DNA of 64,000 bases from an uncultured Bacteroidales bacterium. GTDB lineage: Bacteria; Bacteroidota; Bacteroidia; Bacteroidales; UBA932. The DNA lies in the NCBI GenBank assembly GCA_949300335.1, contig CASGDV010000053.1:1-64000 (forward strand), in the 5' to 3' direction. The number at the start of each line of letters is the position of its first letter. The first letter of the stretch is position 1. Positions 52,161 through 60,586 of this stretch are shown here, in pieces. The notes beneath the pieces were generated by a model. It was not told where the DNA came from, did no database searches, and was given only the letters and a program-made list of their open reading frames with translations. The position numbers and the translations under genes were made by a program.

Positions 52161-52660
52161 ACTTGAGGATCTTAGACATAATAGAGGAGACCATGGCCGA
52201 CGGGCCTGGTCTCCGTACTTCTATATATTGTGCAGGATGTGCCCATCACTGCCCGGGATGCCACAATCCCCAGTCATGGGATTTCGCCGGAGGTCACGAC
52301 GTACCCGTGGAAGAACTGCTGGAAGCTATTCTTGATGATGAATTCAGCAATGTAACATTTTCCGGAGGAGATCCGTTCTATCAGGTGGAAGCCTTTACGG
52401 AGCTGGCGCGGAAAATCAAGGAAAGGTCATCCAAGACGATATGGTGCTATACAGGCTTCACTTACGAAGAAATAAAGGATGACAAAAGACTGTCAATGAT
52501 GCTTCCGTATATTGACGTATTGGTTGACGGTCCATTCATACAGGGAAAAAGAGATACCGAACTGCTGTTCAGAGGCAGTTCCAACCAAAGGATAATATAT
52601 CTTACCGAACACGAGGAAGATATCATTCCAGGCACCGTTTCTCTAAAACCTGTGAAGTGA
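52157..52660 (+). CDS. nrdG: Anaerobic ribonucleotide reductase activating protein
   Basis: The 167-residue radical SAM protein has the activase cluster motif CAGCAHHCPGCHN, then TFSGGDPFYQ for SAM binding. It generates the glycyl radical on NrdD using a 4Fe-4S cluster. Coupled to nrdD by an ATGA overlap. Its last 38 bases overlap the convergent SDR gene, the longest tail overlap in the window. Confidence 0.95.
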   Translation: MNLRILDIIEETMADGPGLRTSIYCAGCAHHCPGCHNPQSWDFAGGHDVPVEELLEAILDDEFSNVTFSGGDPFYQVEAFTELARKIKERSSKTIWCYTGFTYEEIKDDKRLSMMLPYIDVLVDGPFIQGKRDTELLFRGSSNQRIIYLTEHEEDIIPGTVSLKPVK

Positions 52661-54071
52661 AACGGTTTTTCGGAGAAACATTCAAATACTGTTCATCGAC
52701 CTTGCAATCCGGACACCAACCGCCCCCCAGAAGGACATACTCGAGAGACGAGCGGAATCTGTGACCGTGCTCGCATTCCCACTCGAACAGGAAGCCTTTT
52801 TTCCCAAGATCCTTCCCGTCTCCGAGAAAGCGTCCGCCACGGAATGAAGCCGCATCCCTTATTTCCTGCAGAGACAGGTCATATATGGATTCTGTTGTAT
52901 CATATCCGTGATTCAACTCTATCAGTTCTCCAGCAGGCATGGCTACAGAAGCTGAAATTTCCATCTTTCCCGGTTTCAGATGCTCCCATGAACCAATGGA
53001 TTCATATGCCTCCATGGAACCGTAATATGCTTCCACCTTCGCATCGTCAGTACCAATCCACGAAAGTGTTCCGAGACCTTTTTCGGAAGCAAGTCTTTTC
53101 ATGAAAGGTTTTATGAGAAAAGACGGGACGAATCCTGCCAAGGAATAATACCATGGAAGAGCACTTCCCAATCTTGCAAAGTATTCATCTACCGGAACAT
53201 TCTCCCTGAAATGAAGATATTCCTCCAATATGTCGGAATCGGTATACCACATACCGTGGAAATTCTTGAGTGCAAACCATTCCGGCTCGAAAATCTTTTC
53301 AGGATCCAGCCCGAGAGGAGCAAGGAGCCTCTTTTCAAACTCATAATTAGTCAGGCGGTACTGCTCTCCGCTGCTGATATTGTAAAACCTGTTCCAGAAT
53401 TCTTCCGGAACAGAATCATCGCATACTCTTGCAAGCAATCTGCCGGAATCCTCTATCGTCGCCCATTCAAGGACCCCTTTCACCGGGACATGGAAGGCAA
53501 CCGGATTGATTTGCCTGAAAATGCCGGGATACAGAATACCAGACTGTCTCAATGACACCCAGTACCTGAGTCCGGAATCCGCAAAAATCCTTTCTGCAAG
53601 ACATTTCGAAACCGAATATCTGTCATATCTGCTCGCCATTACGGGATCTCCGCAACGGCCCCAATGAATGGGAGACATTCTGTCGCCGTATTGGGCCACA
53701 GATCCTATGTACACTACCTTGACACAGGCACTGTCCGGACGAGCCGACACCGCCCTGACTATGTTTTCTGCAGCTGCCACATTCACTTCAAGTGTCTTTT
53801 CCGGAAAATAATCCGCTGCCGGCGATACCATTCCGCCTACATGAAGAACATAATCAGCTCCCGAGACACCAGCGGCAACATCTTCATAACAGGTAAGATC
53901 TCCCCAGATTACAGTCACCCTGTCATCATGAATATAATCTTCAAGAAGAATCTTGTTTTTACTGCTCGGGCGAGCCAATATTTTAATATGGCAGTCTGAT
54001 TTCAGCAGTTCCTGAAATCCGGCCCATCCCATGTTACCGGTAGCTCCGGTAAGAAATATGGTTTTGCTCAT
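52623..54071 (-). CDS. NAD-dependent epimerase/dehydratase (SDR) with C-terminal zinc-ribbon-like tail
   Basis: Residues 1 to about 300 form an extended SDR: nucleotide motif TGATGNMG, then the catalytic YxxxK (RYSVSK, with the preceding IGSVAQYGD). A middle region (about 300-420) has no clear match to me. The last 60 residues carry CEHGH followed by GGGWCPDC, two metal-ligand pairs spaced like a zinc ribbon. This domain is unusual on an SDR enzyme. Its substrate is not predictable. It lies 10 bases after the EnvC-like gene in a three-gene minus-strand unit. Confidence 0.8.
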   Translation of the reverse strand: MSKTIFLTGATGNMGWAGFQELLKSDCHIKILARPSSKNKILLEDYIHDDRVTVIWGDLTCYEDVAAGVSGADYVLHVGGMVSPAADYFPEKTLEVNVAAAENIVRAVSARPDSACVKVVYIGSVAQYGDRMSPIHWGRCGDPVMASRYDRYSVSKCLAERIFADSGLRYWVSLRQSGILYPGIFRQINPVAFHVPVKGVLEWATIEDSGRLLARVCDDSVPEEFWNRFYNISSGEQYRLTNYEFEKRLLAPLGLDPEKIFEPEWFALKNFHGMWYTDSDILEEYLHFRENVPVDEYFARLGSALPWYYSLAGFVPSFLIKPFMKRLASEKGLGTLSWIGTDDAKVEAYYGSMEAYESIGSWEHLKPGKMEISASVAMPAGELIELNHGYDTTESIYDLSLQEIRDAASFRGGRFLGDGKDLGKKGFLFEWECEHGHRFRSSLEYVLLGGGWCPDCKVDEQYLNVSPKNRFTSQVLEKRCLE

Positions 54072-54081
54072 AAATCCAATT

Positions 54082-55260
54082 CTATCTTTTTCTCAGCCAA
54101 ACTTCCGGATTCTGCGGTTTCTGTTTCTGCCATATCTGGAAATGCAGCTGTGTTTCACCGTTTATCGTATCCACAACTCCAAGTACCTGACCTGTCTTTA
54201 CCTTGTCACCCGGTTTGACAGCAGAGGTCTTCAGTTTGCAGTAAAATGAAAAATAATCTCCATGCTGAACCAGTATGCACTGGTTGTATCCGGGCATTAC
54301 ACCGATTTGCTTGACGACACCGTCAAACACCGCCATAACCGGAGTCCCTTTCGGTACTGCTATTGAAATACCGTTATTGAACGGCAGCTTCACAGTCTTG
54401 AACACCGGATGGTAGTTCTGTCCGAATTTTTCGATTACCGGTCCCTCCACCGGCCAGGGAAGTTTTCCCTTGTTCGCTGCAAACTCGGCAGCAAGTTTAT
54501 AATCGACGGCCGCCGGCTTGTCCGACTTCCCCTTGGAAGACATCGCATCCGCAATCAGACGTTGGATTTCACGGTCCAGAGCCTCAACCTGCCTCTTCTT
54601 CTCATTCAATTCCCTTTCATATTTCCTTCTGTTTCTCTGGAGCTCGGAAATTACTTTTCTTGACTGCTGCTCCTCCGTTTCGAGATAGGAGAGTTCCTTT
54701 GTCCTTACAGCCTTCAGTTCTTCATTCTGCCTCTTGAGGCTTTCAAGCGACTTCTTTTCTTCCTCAAGTTCCTCTCTTGTTTCCCTGATACGGTCCGCCT
54801 GACGTTTCATTTCGGCAGAAAGATTCCTGAAATATCCGATTCTCCGGAAAGCCTGTCCCAGATTTTCGCTCGCCAGGATATACATATACCAGATTTTGGT
54901 ATCACGGTTTTTGTAGGCACTCCTTACAAGACCGGAATAATGCTCCGACAACGTATCCAGACGGCTTTCCAATTCATTAATCTGGCGTCCCGCATCACGT
55001 ATGCCGGCTTCGCATGCCCTGATTTTCCTGTCATTTTCCGCTATAAGCTCCCTTCTCGTCGAAATTTTCTTGCGTACGAGATTCAGCTGGGACAGTTCAT
55101 TGTTGCTCTGCTGTGCATTTTCGGAAATCTGCCTGTCTATTATTGCGATTTCGCGTTCCAGCCTGGCCTTTCTGCTTTCCTGTTCTCTTGTGTCCTGCGA
55201 ATATGCAGCAGACAGCGAGACACAGATAAAAAGGATGGAAATGTAAATTCTCCTTATCAT
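54082..55260 (-). CDS. EnvC-like murein hydrolase activator (degenerate M23/LytM)
   Basis: The 392-residue protein has a signal peptide (ends near SAAYSQ), a long coiled coil (about 25-235, Glu/Arg/Lys-rich) and a C-terminal LytM domain. The M23 zinc ligands are changed: NNGISIA replaces the HxGxDxA of active enzymes, and LHFQIW replaces LHFEI/HxH. Loss of ligands with this coiled-coil layout is the hallmark of EnvC, which activates amidases at division. Starts two bases after the TPR gene. Confidence 0.88.
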   Translation of the reverse strand: MIRRIYISILFICVSLSAAYSQDTREQESRKARLEREIAIIDRQISENAQQSNNELSQLNLVRKKISTRRELIAENDRKIRACEAGIRDAGRQINELESRLDTLSEHYSGLVRSAYKNRDTKIWYMYILASENLGQAFRRIGYFRNLSAEMKRQADRIRETREELEEEKKSLESLKRQNEELKAVRTKELSYLETEEQQSRKVISELQRNRRKYERELNEKKRQVEALDREIQRLIADAMSSKGKSDKPAAVDYKLAAEFAANKGKLPWPVEGPVIEKFGQNYHPVFKTVKLPFNNGISIAVPKGTPVMAVFDGVVKQIGVMPGYNQCILVQHGDYFSFYCKLKTSAVKPGDKVKTGQVLGVVDTINGETQLHFQIWQKQKPQNPEVWLRKR

Positions 55261-55262
55261 GG

Positions 55263-56969
55263 TCAGTCTTTCTTTTGAGCAGCCTTCCTTTGCCTGATTT
55301 TTTCCTCAAGGCCGGAGATTTCACCATTATTCTTCTGCATGGCCTGATTCCAGTAAAGATAAGCCAGATCATACTCTTTCAAGGCATAGAGGACCTCTGC
55401 ATAATGGTCCAGAATGGCCGGGCTGTCTTTCCCGCCGTACAGCATCGCATGCTTGAAGAACGGCTTGGCCTCCATCGGCTTGCCCTGGAGGAATAGAATC
55501 CACGCAAAAGTATCAAGATATGTAGGATTGTCCGGTTCTGCCTCTATGGTCTTCTTGCTCATCGAATAAGCCTTCTTCAGTTTCCGGTTTTCCAGACTCA
55601 GGTAATATGCATAGTTGTTAAGGACAGGCAGATGGTCCGGCTTTAACTTCAGGGCCTTTTCATAAGACTTGAAAGCCTTGGAGGTCTCGCCGAGCTTGAA
55701 ATGCATGTCTCCCATGGTTGAATATGCAGATACGGTCTGCAGCGTATCACCTCCGGACTTTTCGAGTATCCTGCCGCACACATCCAGCACTGCCTCATAT
55801 TCGTCCATATTGTAATAGGCGACGCTTGCCATTTCCAGAAAGAACGGAGAATCCTCGAAACGGGAATAAGCATCCATGGCTCCAGATGACAGTTCAGGCC
55901 ATTTCTGCATGTACATCAGCGCCTCAAGATATGTGGCAGCAGCCGACTTGCTTTCCGGATACAGGTCCCTGTTTTCCCGGAAATACTCAATCGCCCTTTC
56001 ATTCCTCTGTGTTCCATAATAATATATCCCGGCAAGCATGAGCACCGAACTGTCTTTAGGATGTGCGGACATGCAGCCGGCTATCATTGTATCCAGTTCT
56101 GACCTGAAATTGTTCAGAAAATTCGGATCCGAACGCTGCACAAGTGCCTTCAGGTATTCTGTCTTTCCTTCTGCCGCGACAGTCTTGTCAGAAATGAAGG
56201 AATTTATCACCTTGAAATAATCATCATATTTCCTGGTCACCCTATAGGTCTCCGCAAGTCCGAGCAGCGCAGGAGCGTATCCCGGTTCGAGGGACAGAGC
56301 TTCCTTGTACAGCTTGACGGCTGTAGTATCATTATACATGGAAATCTGATAGTCCGCCAATATGCTCAGCACCTGCGGTGAAGATGCCTCCTTATTATAT
56401 TCTTCAAGGGACTCTATAGCTTCCTGCTGCCTGTCCATACGGCGCAACAGGTCGAAACGAGTCATGGCCGTGGCATCGCTCCGTCCGAAAATCGTTTCGA
56501 TTTTCCCCAGAACCTCCAGAGATTTTTCCTGCTGGTTCTGGGAAAGATAAAGCTCGATAAGGTCATAATACAATTCGCTTTTCTTAGGAAAATCCCTGAG
56601 CATTTCCTCATACATGCTTATCGTCAGTTCCTTCCTGTCCGTCAGGGAATAAAGAGTGGCAAGACGGTAGCGGTACCAGAAATTTGTCCTGTCAAGTTCG
56701 ACCGCACGTTTGAATTCCGTCTCAGCGAGACCGAACTCCCTCTGGAAGACATGGCACATGCCCAGATAATAATGAGCAGCATCATTGTTCCCGTCTTCCT
56801 TCACGACTTCGCGCAGAATTTTCACTGCATCCGCATACTCTTTGCGGTTATATTTTTCCACCGCCGTTATTATCCGGTTCTCCAGCGACCTGTCACCTCC
56901 ATCGGCAAATATAGACGGCGGGAAAAACAATATGATTGAAATTATGCATGAAACAAGTATCCTCTTCAT
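55263..56969 (-). CDS. Periplasmic TPR-repeat protein
   Basis: The 568-residue protein has a signal peptide (ending near IFADG) followed by about fifteen TPR units, for example AAHYYLGMCHVFQREFGLAE and VLNNYAYYLSLENRKLKKAY. It probably acts as a scaffold in the periplasm. It leads a three-gene unit with the EnvC-like protein and the SDR, so a role in envelope assembly is plausible but not shown. Promoter box TATTTTTG on the minus strand at 57005-57012. Confidence 0.87.
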   Translation of the reverse strand: MKRILVSCIISIILFFPPSIFADGGDRSLENRIITAVEKYNRKEYADAVKILREVVKEDGNNDAAHYYLGMCHVFQREFGLAETEFKRAVELDRTNFWYRYRLATLYSLTDRKELTISMYEEMLRDFPKKSELYYDLIELYLSQNQQEKSLEVLGKIETIFGRSDATAMTRFDLLRRMDRQQEAIESLEEYNKEASSPQVLSILADYQISMYNDTTAVKLYKEALSLEPGYAPALLGLAETYRVTRKYDDYFKVINSFISDKTVAAEGKTEYLKALVQRSDPNFLNNFRSELDTMIAGCMSAHPKDSSVLMLAGIYYYGTQRNERAIEYFRENRDLYPESKSAAATYLEALMYMQKWPELSSGAMDAYSRFEDSPFFLEMASVAYYNMDEYEAVLDVCGRILEKSGGDTLQTVSAYSTMGDMHFKLGETSKAFKSYEKALKLKPDHLPVLNNYAYYLSLENRKLKKAYSMSKKTIEAEPDNPTYLDTFAWILFLQGKPMEAKPFFKHAMLYGGKDSPAILDHYAEVLYALKEYDLAYLYWNQAMQKNNGEISGLEEKIRQRKAAQKKD

Positions 56970-57004
56970 AGAAATCTTTTAATATGTCACAATACGACAA
57001 CACA

Positions 57005-57033
57005 CAAAAATAGTACAAATTATATTATATTTG
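57005..57033. promoter_or_regulatory. Divergent '-7' boxes (TPR gene / sigma factor)
   Basis: TATTTTTG on the minus strand (57005-57012) and TATATTTG on the plus strand (57026-57033). The sigma factor would have a leader of about 100 bases. Confidence 0.55.
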
Positions 57034-57140
57034 AAAAAATTAAACATAATCCGGACATGCGATGCAACATTGACATTTCCTCTTGCATCTATGTCTATGC
57101 TGTTATTATTGGGGAAATGGCTATATAGGGAATTAGAAAA

Positions 57141-57683
57141 GTGACAGAGATCCCACTTCCAGAAGCTATAGAAAAATGCAGAAAAGGAAACAGGGCGGCC
57201 CAGAAGGTCATATACGACCATCTTGCCCCGCGGATGTTTCCCGTATGCATAAGATATATAGGCGACAGGATGATAGCGGAAGATATTCTGCAGGAGGGGT
57301 TCATCACGTTGTTCTCGAAAATAGACACCTTCAAGGGAGAAGGATCGTTCGAAGGATGGGCCAGGAAGATATTCGTGAATACATCCCTGATGTATCTCAG
57401 GAAGAACGATGCATTGAAGATGAGCGATGACATAGATGCTGCCAGACACATCAGCGCGGAAACAGTCTCTGCCGTACAGAGTATGGGCTACAAGGAACTT
57501 ATGACACTTGTCTCGCAACTGCCTACCGGGTTCAGGACCGTGTTCAACCTGTATGCCATAGAAGGATATTCCCACAAGGAAATAGGCGAAATGCTCAATA
57601 TTTCCGAAACGACATCCAGAACTCAGCTCAGCAGAGCAAGGATCTGGCTGCAGAACAAGCTAAAAAAGAATGCGGATGTTTGA
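57141..57683 (+). CDS. ECF-type RNA polymerase sigma factor
   Basis: The 180-residue protein starts at GTG 57141; no upstream in-frame ATG exists without an intervening stop. Sigma region 2 (DRMIAEDILQEGFITLFSKIDTFKGEGSFEGWARKIFVN) and region 4 (GYSHKEIGEMLNISETTSRTQLSRARIWLQ) are clear, with no region 3. It directs transcription in response to an envelope signal. It overlaps the following membrane protein gene by 8-14 bases, the usual place of its anti-sigma partner. Confidence 0.93.
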   Translation: MTEIPLPEAIEKCRKGNRAAQKVIYDHLAPRMFPVCIRYIGDRMIAEDILQEGFITLFSKIDTFKGEGSFEGWARKIFVNTSLMYLRKNDALKMSDDIDAARHISAETVSAVQSMGYKELMTLVSQLPTGFRTVFNLYAIEGYSHKEIGEMLNISETTSRTQLSRARIWLQNKLKKNADV

Positions 57684-58914
57684 AGAAGACAAACGGTTTG
57701 ATGAAATGATACGGTCCGTCCTTTCGGAAGGTACCGAAGATGTTCCTGCATCGGTCTGGAATTCCGTACGGGAACGTCTCGACCGTGATGAAGCCGGACG
57801 GAACCGTGTAATATTGCTCAGATGGCTGAGGTCCTCGGCCGTTGCTGCCGGCATTGCTGCAGCAATTGCTGTGGGTGTAATATTCTTCGGAACCTCGGAC
57901 TTGAATATCACCGCACCTGAAACATCCGGAATTGCCGTCATAACCGCAGACAGTGCGGAAGAGAATGATCTTACTGCCAGCGTATTCGAGATGTCCGGTC
58001 CAGGCAGGATTATCGCCGATTCCAGAAGAATCACCGTTGATAAAGCTCCTGCCGGAAACGCCATGGACGCTGCAGAACGGGAAACGGTCCAGGAGACCAC
58101 GGGAGGAGATTCTGCAACTTCAGAAAATGCAGCAGTTGCCGCCGGGAAGCCGAAACGGGACAAGAATAAATATGACTCGGGAAAGGAAGAAGAGAATCAT
58201 GAAGATGACTTCCTTTTCGATGAGGAACCGGACAGGGAAAGAAAAGCACGCGCGTCGTTCGTGGTATCAGGCAATGCCGTCAGCAACAGCACGTCAAAGA
58301 ACGGCGTATTCAGGGAAATAAATCCCCCTTCCCTCAATTCCCCATCACCCGCATCGCCTACGCAGAATACGGTGAGTGAAACCGGAGAATCCACCTACGG
58401 CATTCCGCTTTCATTCGGAATAGGTGCAAAGATATTCCTTACCGACAGGTGGTCGGTTGCTGCAGGATTCAACTATACGCACCTCTCCCGTTCGTTTGCC
58501 GGAAACTATATCCAGGTAAATGACAATGGCGAAATCGAGACTAAAGTATTTTCTTCTATATCCAACGTTCAGGACTATGTCGGCATACCAGTCAATGCAT
58601 ATTACAGCATCCTCAGGAACAACTTGATAGATTTCTACACCTACTTTGGGGGTACTGCCGAGAAATGTGTATCCAACAGGTATATAATGAAATCCGAGCC
58701 GGAAAATTTCATACACAGGGAAAAAGTGAAAGGTCTGCAGTTCTCGGTTAACGCCGGCATCGGTATGGAATTCATAATAGCGAACCAGATAGGTCTGTAC
58801 ATAGATCCAAATATCCGTTACTACTTCAACAACGGACAGCCGAAGAGCATCAGGACAACTTACAAGAATAACATATTGCTCGGGTTTGAAGCCGGACTCA
58901 GGGTGAGACTATAG
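57670..58914 (+). CDS. Membrane protein with anti-sigma-like N-terminus and beta-barrel C-terminus
   Basis: The 414-residue protein (start 57670, or MFEEDKRF at 57676) has an N-terminal acidic/helical region of about 45 residues in the cytoplasm, a membrane helix (about 50-70, SSAVAAGIAAAIAVGVIFF), a long low-complexity hydrophilic linker (about 75-230) and a C-terminal domain with amphipathic strands (YGIPLSFGIGAKIFLTDRWS, ending EAGLRVRL) like small outer-membrane barrels. Overlap with the sigma gene suggests it is the anti-sigma. The linker could bridge the periplasm so that one polypeptide spans both membranes. Confidence 0.75.
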   Translation: MRMFEEDKRFDEMIRSVLSEGTEDVPASVWNSVRERLDRDEAGRNRVILLRWLRSSAVAAGIAAAIAVGVIFFGTSDLNITAPETSGIAVITADSAEENDLTASVFEMSGPGRIIADSRRITVDKAPAGNAMDAAERETVQETTGGDSATSENAAVAAGKPKRDKNKYDSGKEEENHEDDFLFDEEPDRERKARASFVVSGNAVSNSTSKNGVFREINPPSLNSPSPASPTQNTVSETGESTYGIPLSFGIGAKIFLTDRWSVAAGFNYTHLSRSFAGNYIQVNDNGEIETKVFSSISNVQDYVGIPVNAYYSILRNNLIDFYTYFGGTAEKCVSNRYIMKSEPENFIHREKVKGLQFSVNAGIGMEFIIANQIGLYIDPNIRYYFNNGQPKSIRTTYKNNILLGFEAGLRVRL

Positions 58915-59691
58915 CTTTTTTCCCGCTGCTTTCCTTTCCTCGATTATGTTCCGTGCCAGTGTGTTGGCACAAACGAAGTCCATCAGTTCCCGGCAATCGG
59001 AATCGAAAATGGTCTGGTTGGTCCCCGACCACAGCATGCTGCCCTTGTGGATGAAAGCGATTCTGTCTCCTATTCCCAAAATGGAATTCATATCATGAGT
59101 GTTTACAATCGTCGTTATATTGAATTCCCTCGTGATATCCTGTATAAGACCATCTATCAGAATGGAGGTATACGGATCTAGACCGGAATTGGGTTCGTCA
59201 CAAAACAGGAAGTCCGGATTCATTGCGATGGCTCTCGCAATGCCCACACGTTTCTGCATACCTCCGCTGAGTTCATTTGGATACTTGTCATCCGAACCTA
59301 TGACATTGACCCTTTCCAGACAGAATCGTGCTCTCTCCCGCTTCTCCTGAAACGACCAGTCGGTAAAGAAATCCATCGGGAACATCACATTCTCTATGAC
59401 AGTGGCAAAGTCGAACAGAGCGCTGCTCTGGAAAAGGACTCCAATTCTCCTTCTCAACCTCCTCTTTTCCCCATAACTCATTCCGGACAACGGTTCATCA
59501 CCATACCATATTTCTCCGGAATCAGGTTCCAGCAATCCTATCAGATTCTTCAGCAGAACTGTCTTACCCGAACCGCTCGCCCCAATTATCATATTACATT
59601 TTCCAGGTTCATAACTGATGGAGACATCCTTCAAAACAGTTTCCCCGTCAAAACTCTTGCACAAATTCTCAACTTTGATAATCTTGTTCAT
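58909..59691 (-). CDS. mlaF: ABC transporter ATP-binding protein, MlaF type
   Basis: The 260-residue ATPase has Walker A (GASGSGKT), signature LSGGMQKRVGIARA and Walker B DFLFCDEPNSGLDP. The long signature with Q-KRV and the adjacent MlaE permease assign it to the lipid-trafficking Mla family rather than to drug or sugar import. It starts 14 bases after the permease. No mlaD substrate-binding gene follows within the window. Confidence 0.92.
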   Translation of the reverse strand: MNKIIKVENLCKSFDGETVLKDVSISYEPGKCNMIIGASGSGKTVLLKNLIGLLEPDSGEIWYGDEPLSGMSYGEKRRLRRRIGVLFQSSALFDFATVIENVMFPMDFFTDWSFQEKRERARFCLERVNVIGSDDKYPNELSGGMQKRVGIARAIAMNPDFLFCDEPNSGLDPYTSILIDGLIQDITREFNITTIVNTHDMNSILGIGDRIAFIHKGSMLWSGTNQTIFDSDCRELMDFVCANTLARNIIEERKAAGKKL

Positions 59692-59705
59692 ATTGCGGAA
59701 CCGTT

Positions 59706-60452
59706 TTAATATAACATCAATTGCGTGACTACAAGGTCGAAAAGAAGTATGAGTATACTGGTAATCACTATTGAACGGGTCGCGGATCTTCCTACACCCA
59801 ACGAGCCGCCTTCAGCATAATATCCCATGAAAGCCGATACAGATGATATCAGAAAACAGAACAGGGACATCTTGAAAGAACTGTAGAACACGTAAAACCC
59901 GTTATAGCAATATTTTATCCCCGTAACATACTGCGCAGAAGAGATAAGTCCGGTCATTTCCACCACAACATATCCCCCGAGTATTCCGAGTGCAAAACTC
60001 AGCAGCATGAGAAGCGGACTCAGCAATGTTGCGCAAAGGACCTTCGGCAGAACCAGAAAGCCAGCCGAATTTACCCCCATCATATCCATCGCATCTATCT
60101 GTTCGGAAATCCTCATGCTCCCAAGTTCGGAAGCTATGTTCGAGCCGATCTTCCCGGCAAGTATCAATGCAACCATCGTCGAACAGAATTCGAGTATAAG
60201 GCTTTCCCTGACCATATATCCCACATACATGCGGTCAATCAGAGGATTTTCAAGATTGGATGCCGTCTGGATTACCAGAACACCGCCTATGAAAAGGGAT
60301 ATTACACCTACGATTATGATTGAAGACAATATCAGCTTGTCGGCTTCCGTCATGAACTGTTTCCAGAACAGTCTCCACTTTTCGGGCTTCTTGAATACTA
60401 GTCTCAAGAAAAGGATATATTTGCCGAGTTTTTCAAGGAAATTTCTAATCAT
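59706..60452 (-). CDS. mlaE: ABC transporter permease, MlaE type
   Basis: ATG 60452 (MIRNFLEKLGKY) is chosen because a TAAATTTG box on the minus strand (60470-60477) lies just upstream and the longer frame to 60551 would start before it. The 248-residue protein has five to six membrane helices and the conserved MlaE region ELGSMRISEQIDAMDMMGVN. With MlaF it moves phospholipid between membranes to keep outer-membrane asymmetry. Confidence 0.92.
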   Translation of the reverse strand: MIRNFLEKLGKYILFLRLVFKKPEKWRLFWKQFMTEADKLILSSIIIVGVISLFIGGVLVIQTASNLENPLIDRMYVGYMVRESLILEFCSTMVALILAGKIGSNIASELGSMRISEQIDAMDMMGVNSAGFLVLPKVLCATLLSPLLMLLSFALGILGGYVVVEMTGLISSAQYVTGIKYCYNGFYVFYSSFKMSLFCFLISSVSAFMGYYAEGGSLGVGRSATRSIVITSILILLFDLVVTQLMLY

Positions 60453-60469
60453 ACAGGAACTGTTTCCCG

Positions 60470-60477
60470 CAAATTTA
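60470..60477 (-). promoter_or_regulatory. '-7' box of mlaE-mlaF
   Basis: The minus strand reads TAAATTTG, 17 bases before the mlaE ATG. Confidence 0.55.
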
Positions 60478-60586
60478 CCACAAATTTCCATTTCTTGGGA
60501 TATTTTCCATTTTCTTGTTTTCCAAACAGAGTTTTCTTTCAAAATTTGCAAACCCCTCTTCCTTGTAAAATTTCAAATTCAGGTAT

